From JBCAWW01 sp039024315 (GTDB lineage Bacteria > Bacteroidota > Bacteroidia > J057): a DNA stretch of 28,957 nt. This document shows positions 7,343 to 14,781 of this stretch, in pieces (positions within the stretch are counted from its first letter, which is position 1; every line of letters starts with the position of its first letter). The position numbers and the translations under genes are program-made. Under the pieces are notes generated by a model. The model searched no databases. It saw nothing but the letters and a program-made list of their open reading frames with translations, and was not told the DNA's origin. The stretch is taken from assembly GCA_039024315.1 (NCBI GenBank), contig JBCCQN010000101.1:1-28957 (forward strand), read 5' to 3'.

Positions 7343-8650
7343 TTAATAGATGCTCAATACGTCATTATGGGCAATCTCTTTGGGTATTGTGATCTTAAAG
7401 GTGCAGCCTTGACCCACTTGACTGTCAATTTCAATATTACCATTTAGGCGTCTGATCATGCGTTGGCAGATGGCGAGCCCTATTCCAGCGCCATCGTACT
7501 GGCCTTCTTGATTGGCCCTGCTAAAGAGTTTAAAGATGTTTGCTTGCTCGTCAGGACTGATGCCAATGCCTTCGTCCTTTACCATAAAAATATGATCTTG
7601 GCCTGTCTGCGTGTAGCTGATATCGATTTTGGGCAGCTGGCCTTCACGGGTAAATTTGAGGCTGTTGGCGATCAAGTTTTGGAATGAAAGGTGAATAATA
7701 TGTTGATCGACTTTGATTCCCTCTGGTAGGTCTTGGATGGTGATTTGGGCTTTGGTGGAGATGACCTGATCTTCTAAATCCTCGAGTACTTCTTCGATAA
7801 TTTGCTTAGGGCTGCACCACTTTAGGTGTAGCTCATGATGTTGTATCGTGGCTACTTTGAGTAAGTCTGAAGTGGTACGTTTGAGGCGGTGACTGGCTTC
7901 TAAGATATAGTCTAAAAACGATAATTCGTCCTTGCTTAATTTAGATTTGGTTCTCCGCATCATTAACCCACTAAAGTTGATGATATTTTGGATCGGGGCC
8001 CGTAAATCGTGGGAAGCTAAGTAGGCATATTGCTCTAAAAGTTCATTAGATTCCTCCAAATCTTCATTTTTACTCCGTAAACGGAGGTTGATCTTTTTGA
8101 AGACAAAGGTAATTTCATAATAAATCAAAAAGAGCGAAAGCAAAGCAAAGATGATTTCAATGGTAACGACCATCTTCAACTTTTGATCAGAGTCTTCTTG
8201 TAGAGTACCTACTAACTGATCCATTTCCGCCAGAAACTTTTCTTGATTTTTTTCTAAATCTTTGAGCTGTTGGTGGGTAACTTTTTCTTGGGCCGTCAAT
8301 TGCGCCGCCGCCTCGATATAGCTAGCGAGATCTGTCAGCCGTTCTTTGTTTTGCCTTTCGTGATAGACTACGGCTCCTTCTTCCAAACGGTTAAGCAAAA
8401 ACTGCTGAGATTGGCGCCAATCTTCTATGGTAGCTTGAAGCTCTTGGTAAGCCGTGGCACTAGGCTCATCATGATAGAGCATGGCTTTGACCAAAATCCG
8501 CTGACTCAGCATTCGTTGGCGACCGCCTCTGTTGATCAACAGTGCATCTTCGCGTTTTTGAAATAACCAGTATTGGATGAAAATTTGGTTACAAATAATC
8601 AATAAAACTGCAATTACAGTAGCTCTGAGATATACCTTACTGTTTTTCAT
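7343..8650 (-). CDS. Membrane sensor histidine kinase with PilJ-type sensor
   Basis: The protein has 435 residues. TM1 (about 8-28) is followed by a periplasmic helical sensor (about 32-157) that opens with INRGGRQRMLSQR, the signature of the PilJ/nitrate-sensor type N-terminal family (NxAGRQRMLSQR). TM2 (about 160-180) and a coiled linker lead to a HisKA domain with phospho-acceptor H214 in YLASHDLRAP. The HATPase domain has an N box (FQNLIANSLKF, N325/N329), G1 box DEGIG (359-363) and G2 box GAGIGLAI (387-394). It would autophosphorylate and pass phosphate to a receiver. Its start overlaps by 14 nt the end of the receiver gene 8637-9059, which is its likely partner. The gene ends convergently with the lipoprotein operon. 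Confidence 0.93.
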   Translation of the reverse strand: MKNSKVYLRATVIAVLLIICNQIFIQYWLFQKREDALLINRGGRQRMLSQRILVKAMLYHDEPSATAYQELQATIEDWRQSQQFLLNRLEEGAVVYHERQNKERLTDLASYIEAAAQLTAQEKVTHQQLKDLEKNQEKFLAEMDQLVGTLQEDSDQKLKMVVTIEIIFALLSLFLIYYEITFVFKKINLRLRSKNEDLEESNELLEQYAYLASHDLRAPIQNIINFSGLMMRRTKSKLSKDELSFLDYILEASHRLKRTTSDLLKVATIQHHELHLKWCSPKQIIEEVLEDLEDQVISTKAQITIQDLPEGIKVDQHIIHLSFQNLIANSLKFTREGQLPKIDISYTQTGQDHIFMVKDEGIGISPDEQANIFKLFSRANQEGQYDGAGIGLAICQRMIRRLNGNIEIDSQVGQGCTFKITIPKEIAHNDVLSIY

Positions 8651-9059
8651 GCACCAAACTTTGCCTTAAACGCAACAATTTTTCCTCATCTAAAGGTTTG
8701 CACAAAAAGCTATGAACCAAAGCCTCCTCTCTACTCCTTTCGATATCCTTGTGGTACTCTGAGGTGCTCAACATCACCACTGGAGGATAATAGTCTTGGT
8801 CGAGTGCTTCCAGTTTCTTGAGAAAATCCCACCCATTGAGGTAGGGCATATTGATATCTAGGAAAATGATGTCAGGTAAAATAGCGTTTTTATTGCTCAG
8901 CAAATCGCTTATGTAATCCAATGCTTCTACGGATTTGCGAAAGAACTTGGACTCTTCACAAAGCCCAGATTCCTCTACAATGATTCTGTGATATACATTA
9001 GAAGGATGGTCATCATCCACAAAGAGGAGGTATCGAAATTTGTTCGTTACTAATTCCAA
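8637..9059 (-). CDS. Single-domain response regulator (CheY-like) with TTG start
   Basis: This 140-residue protein is a lone receiver domain with no output domain. It has the acidic pocket D15-D16-D17 in LLFVDDDHP, phospho-acceptor D68 in IIFLDINMPYLNG, the switch residue region S98-T99 (MLSTSE) and the conserved K121-P122. It begins with TTG at 9059: no in-frame ATG or GTG lies between the upstream stop (9074-9072) and the first beta strand, although an ATT at 9062 cannot be excluded. Gene order is receiver first, then the kinase at 7343-8650 with a 14-nt overlap. Such stand-alone receivers act by protein-protein contact or phosphorelay; the target here is unknown. Confidence 0.9.
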   Translation of the reverse strand: MELVTNKFRYLLFVDDDHPSNVYHRIIVEESGLCEESKFFRKSVEALDYISDLLSNKNAILPDIIFLDINMPYLNGWDFLKKLEALDQDYYPPVVMLSTSEYHKDIERSREEALVHSFLCKPLDEEKLLRLRQSLVHEKQ

Positions 9060-9278
9060 AATGTAAACGTGCTAGAGTATTGTTTTCTAAATTTTTGCTG
9101 CCCAAACTGTCTTTCAAGTCTATGGTGAAAATACGATAAAATAAGGGCAGAATGAATTAAAAATGCCTCAAATCCTTCATGCGTTCCTAGCGATACATAA
9201 GTTTATTTTTCAAAGCAAGCAAAATCGAAACGCTCCCAGCTATTGTCCTCCCAGCGGATAATTCATTATCTTAAGTGT

Positions 9279-12035
9279 ATGACCCGAGGACTACTAAACT
9301 GGATAATTGCTGGCAGCCTACTCTGCCTCTCTATCGCTTGTCAACAAAAGCAAAAAGTTGATTTCAATACCGAAATTCGCCCCATTCTCAATCAAAATTG
9401 CCTTAGTTGTCATGGGGGGGTCAAGAGAGCCGGAGGCTTTAGTTTGCTTTTTAGAACGGATGCACTCGAACCCACGGAGTCGGGTTTCGCTGCCATCGTA
9501 CCCGGAGAGCCCGAAAATAGCGAGATGATTGCTCGGCTTCGGCATCATGATCCTGAATTGCAAATGCCCCTAGAAAAGCCCCCGCTTACAGACAAAGAGG
9601 TCGCACTTCTTACACAATGGATCCGAGAAGGTGCAGAGTGGGAGGATCATTGGGCTTATGTACCTCCCCAAAAATCTCCCCTTCCTAAAGTATCTCAATC
9701 CTCTTGGCCCAATAATGAAATTGATCACTTTGTGCTAGCCAAAATCGAGGCAAATGATTTGGAGACTTCTCCGAGGGCGGATCAAGCGCGTTTGCTGCGA
9801 AGATTGAGTTTAGATCTGACTGGTTTACCTCCCACACCTGAAGAAGTCCAAGCCTTTTTGACGGATCAAAGTCCGGAGGCTTACCAGCATGCCGTAGAGC
9901 GTTTGTTGGCTTCTCCTCACTTCGGGGAACGCTGGGCCGCTGTCTGGATGGACTTGGCGCGTTATGCTGATTCGCAAGGGTATGAACGCGATGATCATCG
10001 TACGATGTGGCCTTATCGCGATTGGTTGATCAAAGCCTTTAACCAAGACAAGGGCTTTGATGATTTTACCATCGAGCAGTTAGCGGGAGACCTCCTCCCT
10101 CTCCAAGGCCCCGATCAGTTGATCGCTACGGCCTTTACCCGCAACTCCATGACCAATGCTGAGGGCGGCACGGATGACGAAGAGTTCCGCGTAGCGGCTA
10201 GCCTAGACCGCAACAATACAGTCTGGACCGTATGGCAGGCCACTACGATGGAATGTGTGCAATGTCATAGCCATCCTTACGACCCTATTCGGATGCAGGA
10301 GTACTACAAATCTCTGGCCCTTTTCAATAACAATCAAGATCAAGACCTGCGCTCAGAGTTTCCCAATGTTGAGCAGTACGAGGCCAAAGATTCGACTCGT
10401 ATAGAAGAGATCATCAAATACATCAGTGAGCAAGATCCGATGTATCAAGCTCCTGCTTCTCCCCTCTTCGAGGAACGCATAAAAGCGGCTTACTACCCGA
10501 GAGTGATTGCCGGAGATTGTGATGACTTTTCCCACGCTACTATCTATCCTGATCAAGTAGCGAGCAATTGGACCAACAATGTCAATTCTGCGGTAGGCCG
10601 TACTTTTATGCTCAAATTCGCAGACGTTGACCTAAGTGATATCAAAGCGATTGAATATCTGTACGCTGCCTCCGGCAACGAAAGCGCAATTGATTTACGA
10701 TTGGATGATATTGATGGTCCCAGACTAGCTTTGAGCGCACTCAAAAAGACCGGTCGTATCCGTGGTAACGAAGGCGGCAGCAATGACACTTGGCGTAGCT
10801 TCCGGCAAAAAATCCCTCCTACTGCGGGCAAGCACGATCTCTTCCTAATCCTCAAAAACACTACTGGCAAGGTTCCTGATGGGATATTGACCCTGAAAGA
10901 ATTACGATTAGTACCCAAATCATATCGCGAGAAGCCTCAGATTGCTGCCTATCGCGATAGTCTGCGGCGCTATCGTTATCGGGCTACTCGGACCCCTATC
11001 CTCAAGGCGCGCACCGCCAATAATTTACGGGATACCTATATTTTCCAGCGTGGCAATTGGTTGGTGCCAGGTGATACGGTCCATGCAGACATCCCACAAA
11101 GCTTGAGTAATGAAGGGAATAGGGAAAATTTTGATCGCTTGGCTTTTGCCCAATGGCTAGTCAGCGAAGATAATCCATTGACGGCTCGTGTCTTTGTCAA
11201 CCGAGTTTGGGAGCAGCTATTTGGGCGCGGTATCGTCATGACGCTCGAAGACTTTGGGACTCAAGGTTTCAAACCCACTCATCCAGAGTTACTGGACTGG
11301 CTGGCCGTAGAATTTAGAACAACCCACCAATGGAGCCTGAAAGCTCTGCTCAGGCAAATTGTACTTTCGGCTACCTACCAACAGAGTGCGAAAGTGCGGT
11401 CAGAGGATCTCGAAAAAGATGCAGATAATATATGGCTGGCCCGAGGGCCTCGCGTGCGGCTCAGCGCCGAACAAATCCGAGACCAAGCCCTAGCCGTCAG
11501 TGGCCTCCTCAGCCGTAAGATGTACGGCCCGAGCGTAATGCCGCCTCAGCCTGATGGGGTTTGGCAGGTTGTGTATAGTGGTCGCCGCTGGCTAGAAAGT
11601 GAAGGTGAAGACCGCCATAGGCGTGCTTTGTACACTTATTGGCGTAGGACAACTCCCTACCCATCAATGGTCGCTTTTGATAGCCCAACGCGGGAACTTT
11701 GTATGCCACGGCGGATCGCGACCAATACCCCGCTGCAAGCCCTCGTTACGCTAAATGATACCGTTTATTTGGAAGCCGCGGCGGCGCTGGCAGCGCAAAT
11801 GATGGCCTTTGAAAATCCAGAGCGGAGCGAAAAACTCAAATTTGGCTTTGAAAGAGTCCTGATGGAATCGCCTAGCGAAAGACAGCTCGTGGCCCTAAAC
11901 CGCCTTTATGAACAAGCTTTGATGGATGCCAAAGAGCGCCAAGCGCTCAACGATCCTCAAGAAATCGAAAAAACGGCCCTCACCATCGTGGCCAATGCTT
12001 TGCTTAATATGGATGCCTTTGTAATGAAAAGTTAG
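9279..12035 (+). CDS. PSD1/DUF1549-DUF1553 cytochrome-like lipoprotein
   Basis: Of two possible starts (TTG 9243, ATG 9279) I chose ATG 9279. It opens a lipoprotein signal peptide (MTRGLLNWIIAGSLLCLSIA, lipidated C21) and gives 918 residues. The N-terminal PSCyt1-type cytochrome c segment has one haem motif (C41-L-S-C44-H45) after FNTEIRPILNQN. The DUF1549 domain (about 130-340) contains HFGERWAAVWMDLARYADSQ and a second haem-like motif (C326-V-Q-C329-H330-S-H) before PYDP. An intermediate beta domain follows, then DUF1553 (about 600-870; NPLTARVFVNRVWEQLFGRG, LEDFGTQG, TPLQALVTLND). It sits 2 nt before a DUF1501 gene, its usual partner in Planctomycetes and Verrucomicrobia. It probably acts at the periplasmic face in an oxidative or catabolic process; the substrate is unknown. 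Confidence 0.93.
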   Translation: MTRGLLNWIIAGSLLCLSIACQQKQKVDFNTEIRPILNQNCLSCHGGVKRAGGFSLLFRTDALEPTESGFAAIVPGEPENSEMIARLRHHDPELQMPLEKPPLTDKEVALLTQWIREGAEWEDHWAYVPPQKSPLPKVSQSSWPNNEIDHFVLAKIEANDLETSPRADQARLLRRLSLDLTGLPPTPEEVQAFLTDQSPEAYQHAVERLLASPHFGERWAAVWMDLARYADSQGYERDDHRTMWPYRDWLIKAFNQDKGFDDFTIEQLAGDLLPLQGPDQLIATAFTRNSMTNAEGGTDDEEFRVAASLDRNNTVWTVWQATTMECVQCHSHPYDPIRMQEYYKSLALFNNNQDQDLRSEFPNVEQYEAKDSTRIEEIIKYISEQDPMYQAPASPLFEERIKAAYYPRVIAGDCDDFSHATIYPDQVASNWTNNVNSAVGRTFMLKFADVDLSDIKAIEYLYAASGNESAIDLRLDDIDGPRLALSALKKTGRIRGNEGGSNDTWRSFRQKIPPTAGKHDLFLILKNTTGKVPDGILTLKELRLVPKSYREKPQIAAYRDSLRRYRYRATRTPILKARTANNLRDTYIFQRGNWLVPGDTVHADIPQSLSNEGNRENFDRLAFAQWLVSEDNPLTARVFVNRVWEQLFGRGIVMTLEDFGTQGFKPTHPELLDWLAVEFRTTHQWSLKALLRQIVLSATYQQSAKVRSEDLEKDADNIWLARGPRVRLSAEQIRDQALAVSGLLSRKMYGPSVMPPQPDGVWQVVYSGRRWLESEGEDRHRRALYTYWRRTTPYPSMVAFDSPTRELCMPRRIATNTPLQALVTLNDTVYLEAAAALAAQMMAFENPERSEKLKFGFERVLMESPSERQLVALNRLYEQALMDAKERQALNDPQEIEKTALTIVANALLNMDAFVMKS

Positions 12036-12037
12036 CC

Positions 12038-13510
12038 ATGAACTTACGACAAGAACTCTATTACCGACAATTGCGTCAGCAGACGCGACGGACCTTTATC
12101 AAAAAAGCTTTAGGAGGTGCAGGTGCCTTGGCCTTAGGTTCTCTGCTTGGCTGTGGTCCCGAAAAGACTGGGGCAGGCCTGCTCAAAAAAAATCCGATGG
12201 CAGCTTCCGCTTCGCATTATGCGCCCAAAGCAAAACGAGTGATCTTTTTGCATATGGCGGGGGCGCCTTCGCAATTGGAACTGTTTGATTATAAACCGGC
12301 CTTACAAAAACTTGATGGCAAGCTTTGTCCCGATTCCCTCTTAGAAGGTAAGCGCTTTGCCTTTATTCAAGGTGTACCTGAAATGTTGGGGCCGCAGGCA
12401 AAGTTTTCTCAGCATGGCGAATCAGGCGCTTGGGTATCTGACAATATGCCGTATTTCCAAAACACGGTAGATGAAGTGGCTTTTCTCAAGGCGATGCAAA
12501 CGGACGAGTTTAATCATGCTCCTGCCCAACTACTGCTGCACACCGGCAGCCCTCGCCTAGGCCGTCCGGGTATGGGTTCTTGGGTAGCCTATGGTTTAGG
12601 AACTGAAAACGACAACCTACCGGGCTTTATCGTCTTGGTCTCTGGCGGTAATACTCCCAGCGGGGGCAAGAGTCTCTGGGGCAATGGGTTCTTGCCCTCA
12701 GTTTATCAAGGCGTGCAATGTCGCTCACAGGGCGATCCAGTGCTGTATTTGTCCGATCCCTCTTTTATGGATCGCAAAATGAAGCGTAAGACGATAGACG
12801 CCATCAACGAACTCAACGAAGCTGCCTATGCCGAAATGGGCTCACCGGAGATTTTGTCTCGCATCGCCCAATACGAGATGGCCTTCCAAATGCAGACTTC
12901 TGTGCCTGAGGTCATGGACATTAGTAAGGAGCCGGACTATGTACATCATATGTACGGTACTGAGCCCGGCAAGACCTCTTTTGCCAATAACTGTTTGCTT
13001 GCTCGCCGCTTGGTGGAGCAGGGCGTACGTTTTGTACAGCTCTATGATTGGGGCTGGGATACGCATGGCACCAGTGCTGAAGGAGGATTAAATGAAGGTT
13101 TTAAGGATAAATGTCGCCAAATCGATCAGCCGATAGCGGCCTTACTGGCTGATCTCAAGCAACGTGGCTTATTAGAAGATACCCTCGTAGTTTGGGGGGG
13201 GGAGTTTGGGCGTACCCCCATGCAGGAAAACCGAGCGGGAGCGAAATTACCTTTTGCAGGCCGTGATCATCATCGCGATGCTTTTACGATGTGGTTGGCT
13301 GGCGCAGGGATCAAAGGAGGGGTCTCTCATGGCGAGACCGATGAATTGGGCTACGATCCCATCTCCGGAGCCACCCATGTGCATGATCTCCAAGCCACGA
13401 TTTTGCACCTTTTGGGCATGAATCATGAGCGGATGACCTATCCCTTCCAAGGCCGTGATTTTCGTTTGACCGATGTGCATGGACATGTGATCAAAGAAGT
13501 CTTGGCATAA
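12038..13510 (+). CDS. DUF1501 protein with twin-arginine signal
   Basis: This 490-residue protein starts 2 nt after the DUF1549/DUF1553 gene, so the two are surely co-transcribed. The N-terminus carries a twin-arginine motif (TRRTFIKK, about residues 16-23), a hydrophobic Ala/Gly/Leu stretch and a lipobox-like LLGC (C39). This suggests Tat export in folded form, possibly with lipidation. The DUF1501 domain shares ancestry with the alkaline phosphatase/sulfatase superfamily. Visible markers are IFLHMAGAPSQLELFDYKP, the LPGF segment, LVVWGGEFGRTP and AGRDHHRDAFTMWLAGAGIK. Export by Tat fits a cofactor-containing enzyme. The codons for VVWGGE include a run of nine G bases (13194-13202). The exact reaction is not known for the family. 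Confidence 0.93.
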   Translation: MNLRQELYYRQLRQQTRRTFIKKALGGAGALALGSLLGCGPEKTGAGLLKKNPMAASASHYAPKAKRVIFLHMAGAPSQLELFDYKPALQKLDGKLCPDSLLEGKRFAFIQGVPEMLGPQAKFSQHGESGAWVSDNMPYFQNTVDEVAFLKAMQTDEFNHAPAQLLLHTGSPRLGRPGMGSWVAYGLGTENDNLPGFIVLVSGGNTPSGGKSLWGNGFLPSVYQGVQCRSQGDPVLYLSDPSFMDRKMKRKTIDAINELNEAAYAEMGSPEILSRIAQYEMAFQMQTSVPEVMDISKEPDYVHHMYGTEPGKTSFANNCLLARRLVEQGVRFVQLYDWGWDTHGTSAEGGLNEGFKDKCRQIDQPIAALLADLKQRGLLEDTLVVWGGEFGRTPMQENRAGAKLPFAGRDHHRDAFTMWLAGAGIKGGVSHGETDELGYDPISGATHVHDLQATILHLLGMNHERMTYPFQGRDFRLTDVHGHVIKEVLA

Positions 13511-13527
13511 CTAAATCTGAAAAATAG

Positions 13528-14007
13528 GTGATCGAATATTATCGACCCATCCGGAAGTTAATTCGAAAGCGCAAACTCAAAGGCTTAAGTAATGCGGAGA
13601 TAGATGAACTAACCAAAAAACTGGATGTGTTCTTTCCTGCCTCCATCTTTGAAGCCTTGCAGATATTTGGCTACCACGCTTTAGATCTTAATGGTGCGAA
13701 TGCTGCGATCCACAAAAATACCGGTCTTTTGGATACAAGTCGTTATGATCTAATCGATGCGGAATTTCAAAAGGACTACCACAAATTTGTTGGTGAGTAT
13801 CCTCCGGAGGATTATTTTCTAATTGATACTTGGGAGCAGAGCTATTATTATGTTTTCATTCTCTTAGAAGAGCGTCAGCCTGACCCTAAGGTTTACTTTT
13901 ATCAACCTTCTCCCAATAGCGAGGGCTATCGATTGGGAGCGCCTACCTACAGCCACTATCTTCTAAATTCCTCGCTGATTAATTTTTATCGATCTACGAG
14001 ACGTTAG
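13528..14007 (+). CDS. SUKH/SMI1-KNR4-like protein, paralogue 1
   Basis: This 159-residue protein starts with GTG 17 nt after the DUF1501 stop. It has no signal peptide or membrane span. The N-terminal pattern LSNAEIDELTKKLDVFFPAS, then IFEALQIFGYHALDLNG, resembles the SUKH (SMI1/KNR4) fold opening: a helix, a short strand with F/LP, and a helix followed by Gly. The C-terminal end reads APTYSHYLLNSSLINFY. The next gene is a clear paralogue with the same end motif (APSYSHYMLNSSLINFY) and the same Tyr-rich centre (YYYVFILLEE against YYYAFVLVDD). SUKH proteins often serve as immunity proteins in toxin systems, but no toxin gene is visible here. The assignment to SUKH is by pattern only. Confidence 0.7.
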   Translation: MIEYYRPIRKLIRKRKLKGLSNAEIDELTKKLDVFFPASIFEALQIFGYHALDLNGANAAIHKNTGLLDTSRYDLIDAEFQKDYHKFVGEYPPEDYFLIDTWEQSYYYVFILLEERQPDPKVYFYQPSPNSEGYRLGAPTYSHYLLNSSLINFYRSTRR

Positions 14008-14493
14008 ATGCTATCCATGTACTTCGAATCGATATTAGAAATATTGCGCAAAGAGGATGTTAAGGGGATTTCCCCCGAGCAGATCGAGCACTTACAAAAT
14101 CGTTTGGGGGTGAGCTTCCCTGCCTCCATTCTAGAAGCGTTGAGCTTGATTGGCTACAAAGCCTTTGACCTAAATGGGATGAATAGTCTAATGCACGCAC
14201 ATGCTGGCTCTTTGGATACCGTCAAATTTGAAGAACAACAGCTGGTATTTAAGCAAAGCTTTCTCGAAAAACGAGCCGAAGCCCCGCCTCCTAAGCACTT
14301 ACTTATCGACATTTGGGATTTGCATTATTATTATGCCTTTGTATTAGTGGATGATCTCAAGCCCGACCCTCCGGTATACCTCTATGATCCGAGTGATGGG
14401 AACTATAAGGAATATGCTCCTAGCTACAGTCATTATATGCTGAACTCTAGTTTGATCAACTTTTATTATGAGGAAAGCTTATATGATGACTAA
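14008..14493 (+). CDS. SUKH/SMI1-KNR4-like protein, paralogue 2
   Basis: This 161-residue protein begins with ATG directly after the TAG of the first paralogue; an ATG at 14017 is an alternative start. The segment ISPEQIEHLQNRLGVSFPAS, then ILEALSLIGYKAFDLNGMNS, is close to the first copy and gives a better SUKH-like match. It also shares LIDxWxxxYYYxFVL and SYSHYMLNSSLINFY with that copy. The two genes are a tandem duplication that has diverged. The product is cytoplasmic by prediction and the function is unknown. A weak dyad (TTGGCAGGATCCTACCAA, 14505-14522), flanked by direct repeats of GCCTAAC, lies just downstream. Confidence 0.7.
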   Translation: MLSMYFESILEILRKEDVKGISPEQIEHLQNRLGVSFPASILEALSLIGYKAFDLNGMNSLMHAHAGSLDTVKFEEQQLVFKQSFLEKRAEAPPPKHLLIDIWDLHYYYAFVLVDDLKPDPPVYLYDPSDGNYKEYAPSYSHYMLNSSLINFYYEESLYDD

Positions 14494-14690
14494 CGCCTAA
14501 CATTTTGGCAGGATCCTACCAAGCCTAACTGCTTTACAAGCGCGAAATTAAGCTGTCGAATGTCGGCGGTCCAATTTGGGCGGTAGTAGTATTGCTGCCT
14601 TCCTGACTCATTTTAGGGCCTGCTGCATTTGATTACTGCTGCGCAGAACGATCAGTCATTCCAGTGATGGGTGCAAAATGCCCAACTGGT

Positions 14691-14714
14691 AGAGACGCAA
14701 AATTTTGCGTCTCT
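14691..14714. repeat. Perfect 24-bp palindrome, arm AGAGACGCAAAA
   Basis: AGAGACGCAAAA (14691-14702) is followed directly by its reverse complement TTTTGCGTCTCT (14703-14714). From memory, this palindrome type recurs between genes in some cyanobacterial and Bacteroidota genomes, which points to a spreading repeat and not to a gene-specific operator. Confidence 0.85.
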
Positions 14715-14731
14715 CGAATAAGCGTTCCGCG

Positions 14732-14751
14732 CTCCCGAAAGCTTTCGGGAG
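14732..14751. repeat. Perfect 20-bp palindrome, arm CTCCCGAAAG
   Basis: CTCCCGAAAG (14732-14741) is joined to CTTTCGGGAG (14742-14751) with no spacer. It lies 30 bp before ATG 14782 and partly overlaps a GGAGGT/ACCTCC dyad that reaches into the leader of the hydrolase gene. Confidence 0.8.
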
Positions 14752-14781
14752 GTAAAAAACACAAAAAACCTCCAATCAAGC

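Larger units (their letters stand above)
14494..14781. other. Intergenic region rich in palindromes, no gene seen
   Basis: This 288-bp gap holds several dyads: TTGGCAGGATCCTACCAA (14505-14522), the inverted motif pair GCGCAGAACG / CGTTCCGCGC (14641-14650 and 14723-14732), two perfect palindromes (14691-14714 and 14732-14751), and GGAGGT/ACCTCC (14748-14753 with 14768-14773) just before ATG 14782. No ORF here looks real. The density of palindromes suggests inserted repeat elements. Confidence 0.7.
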
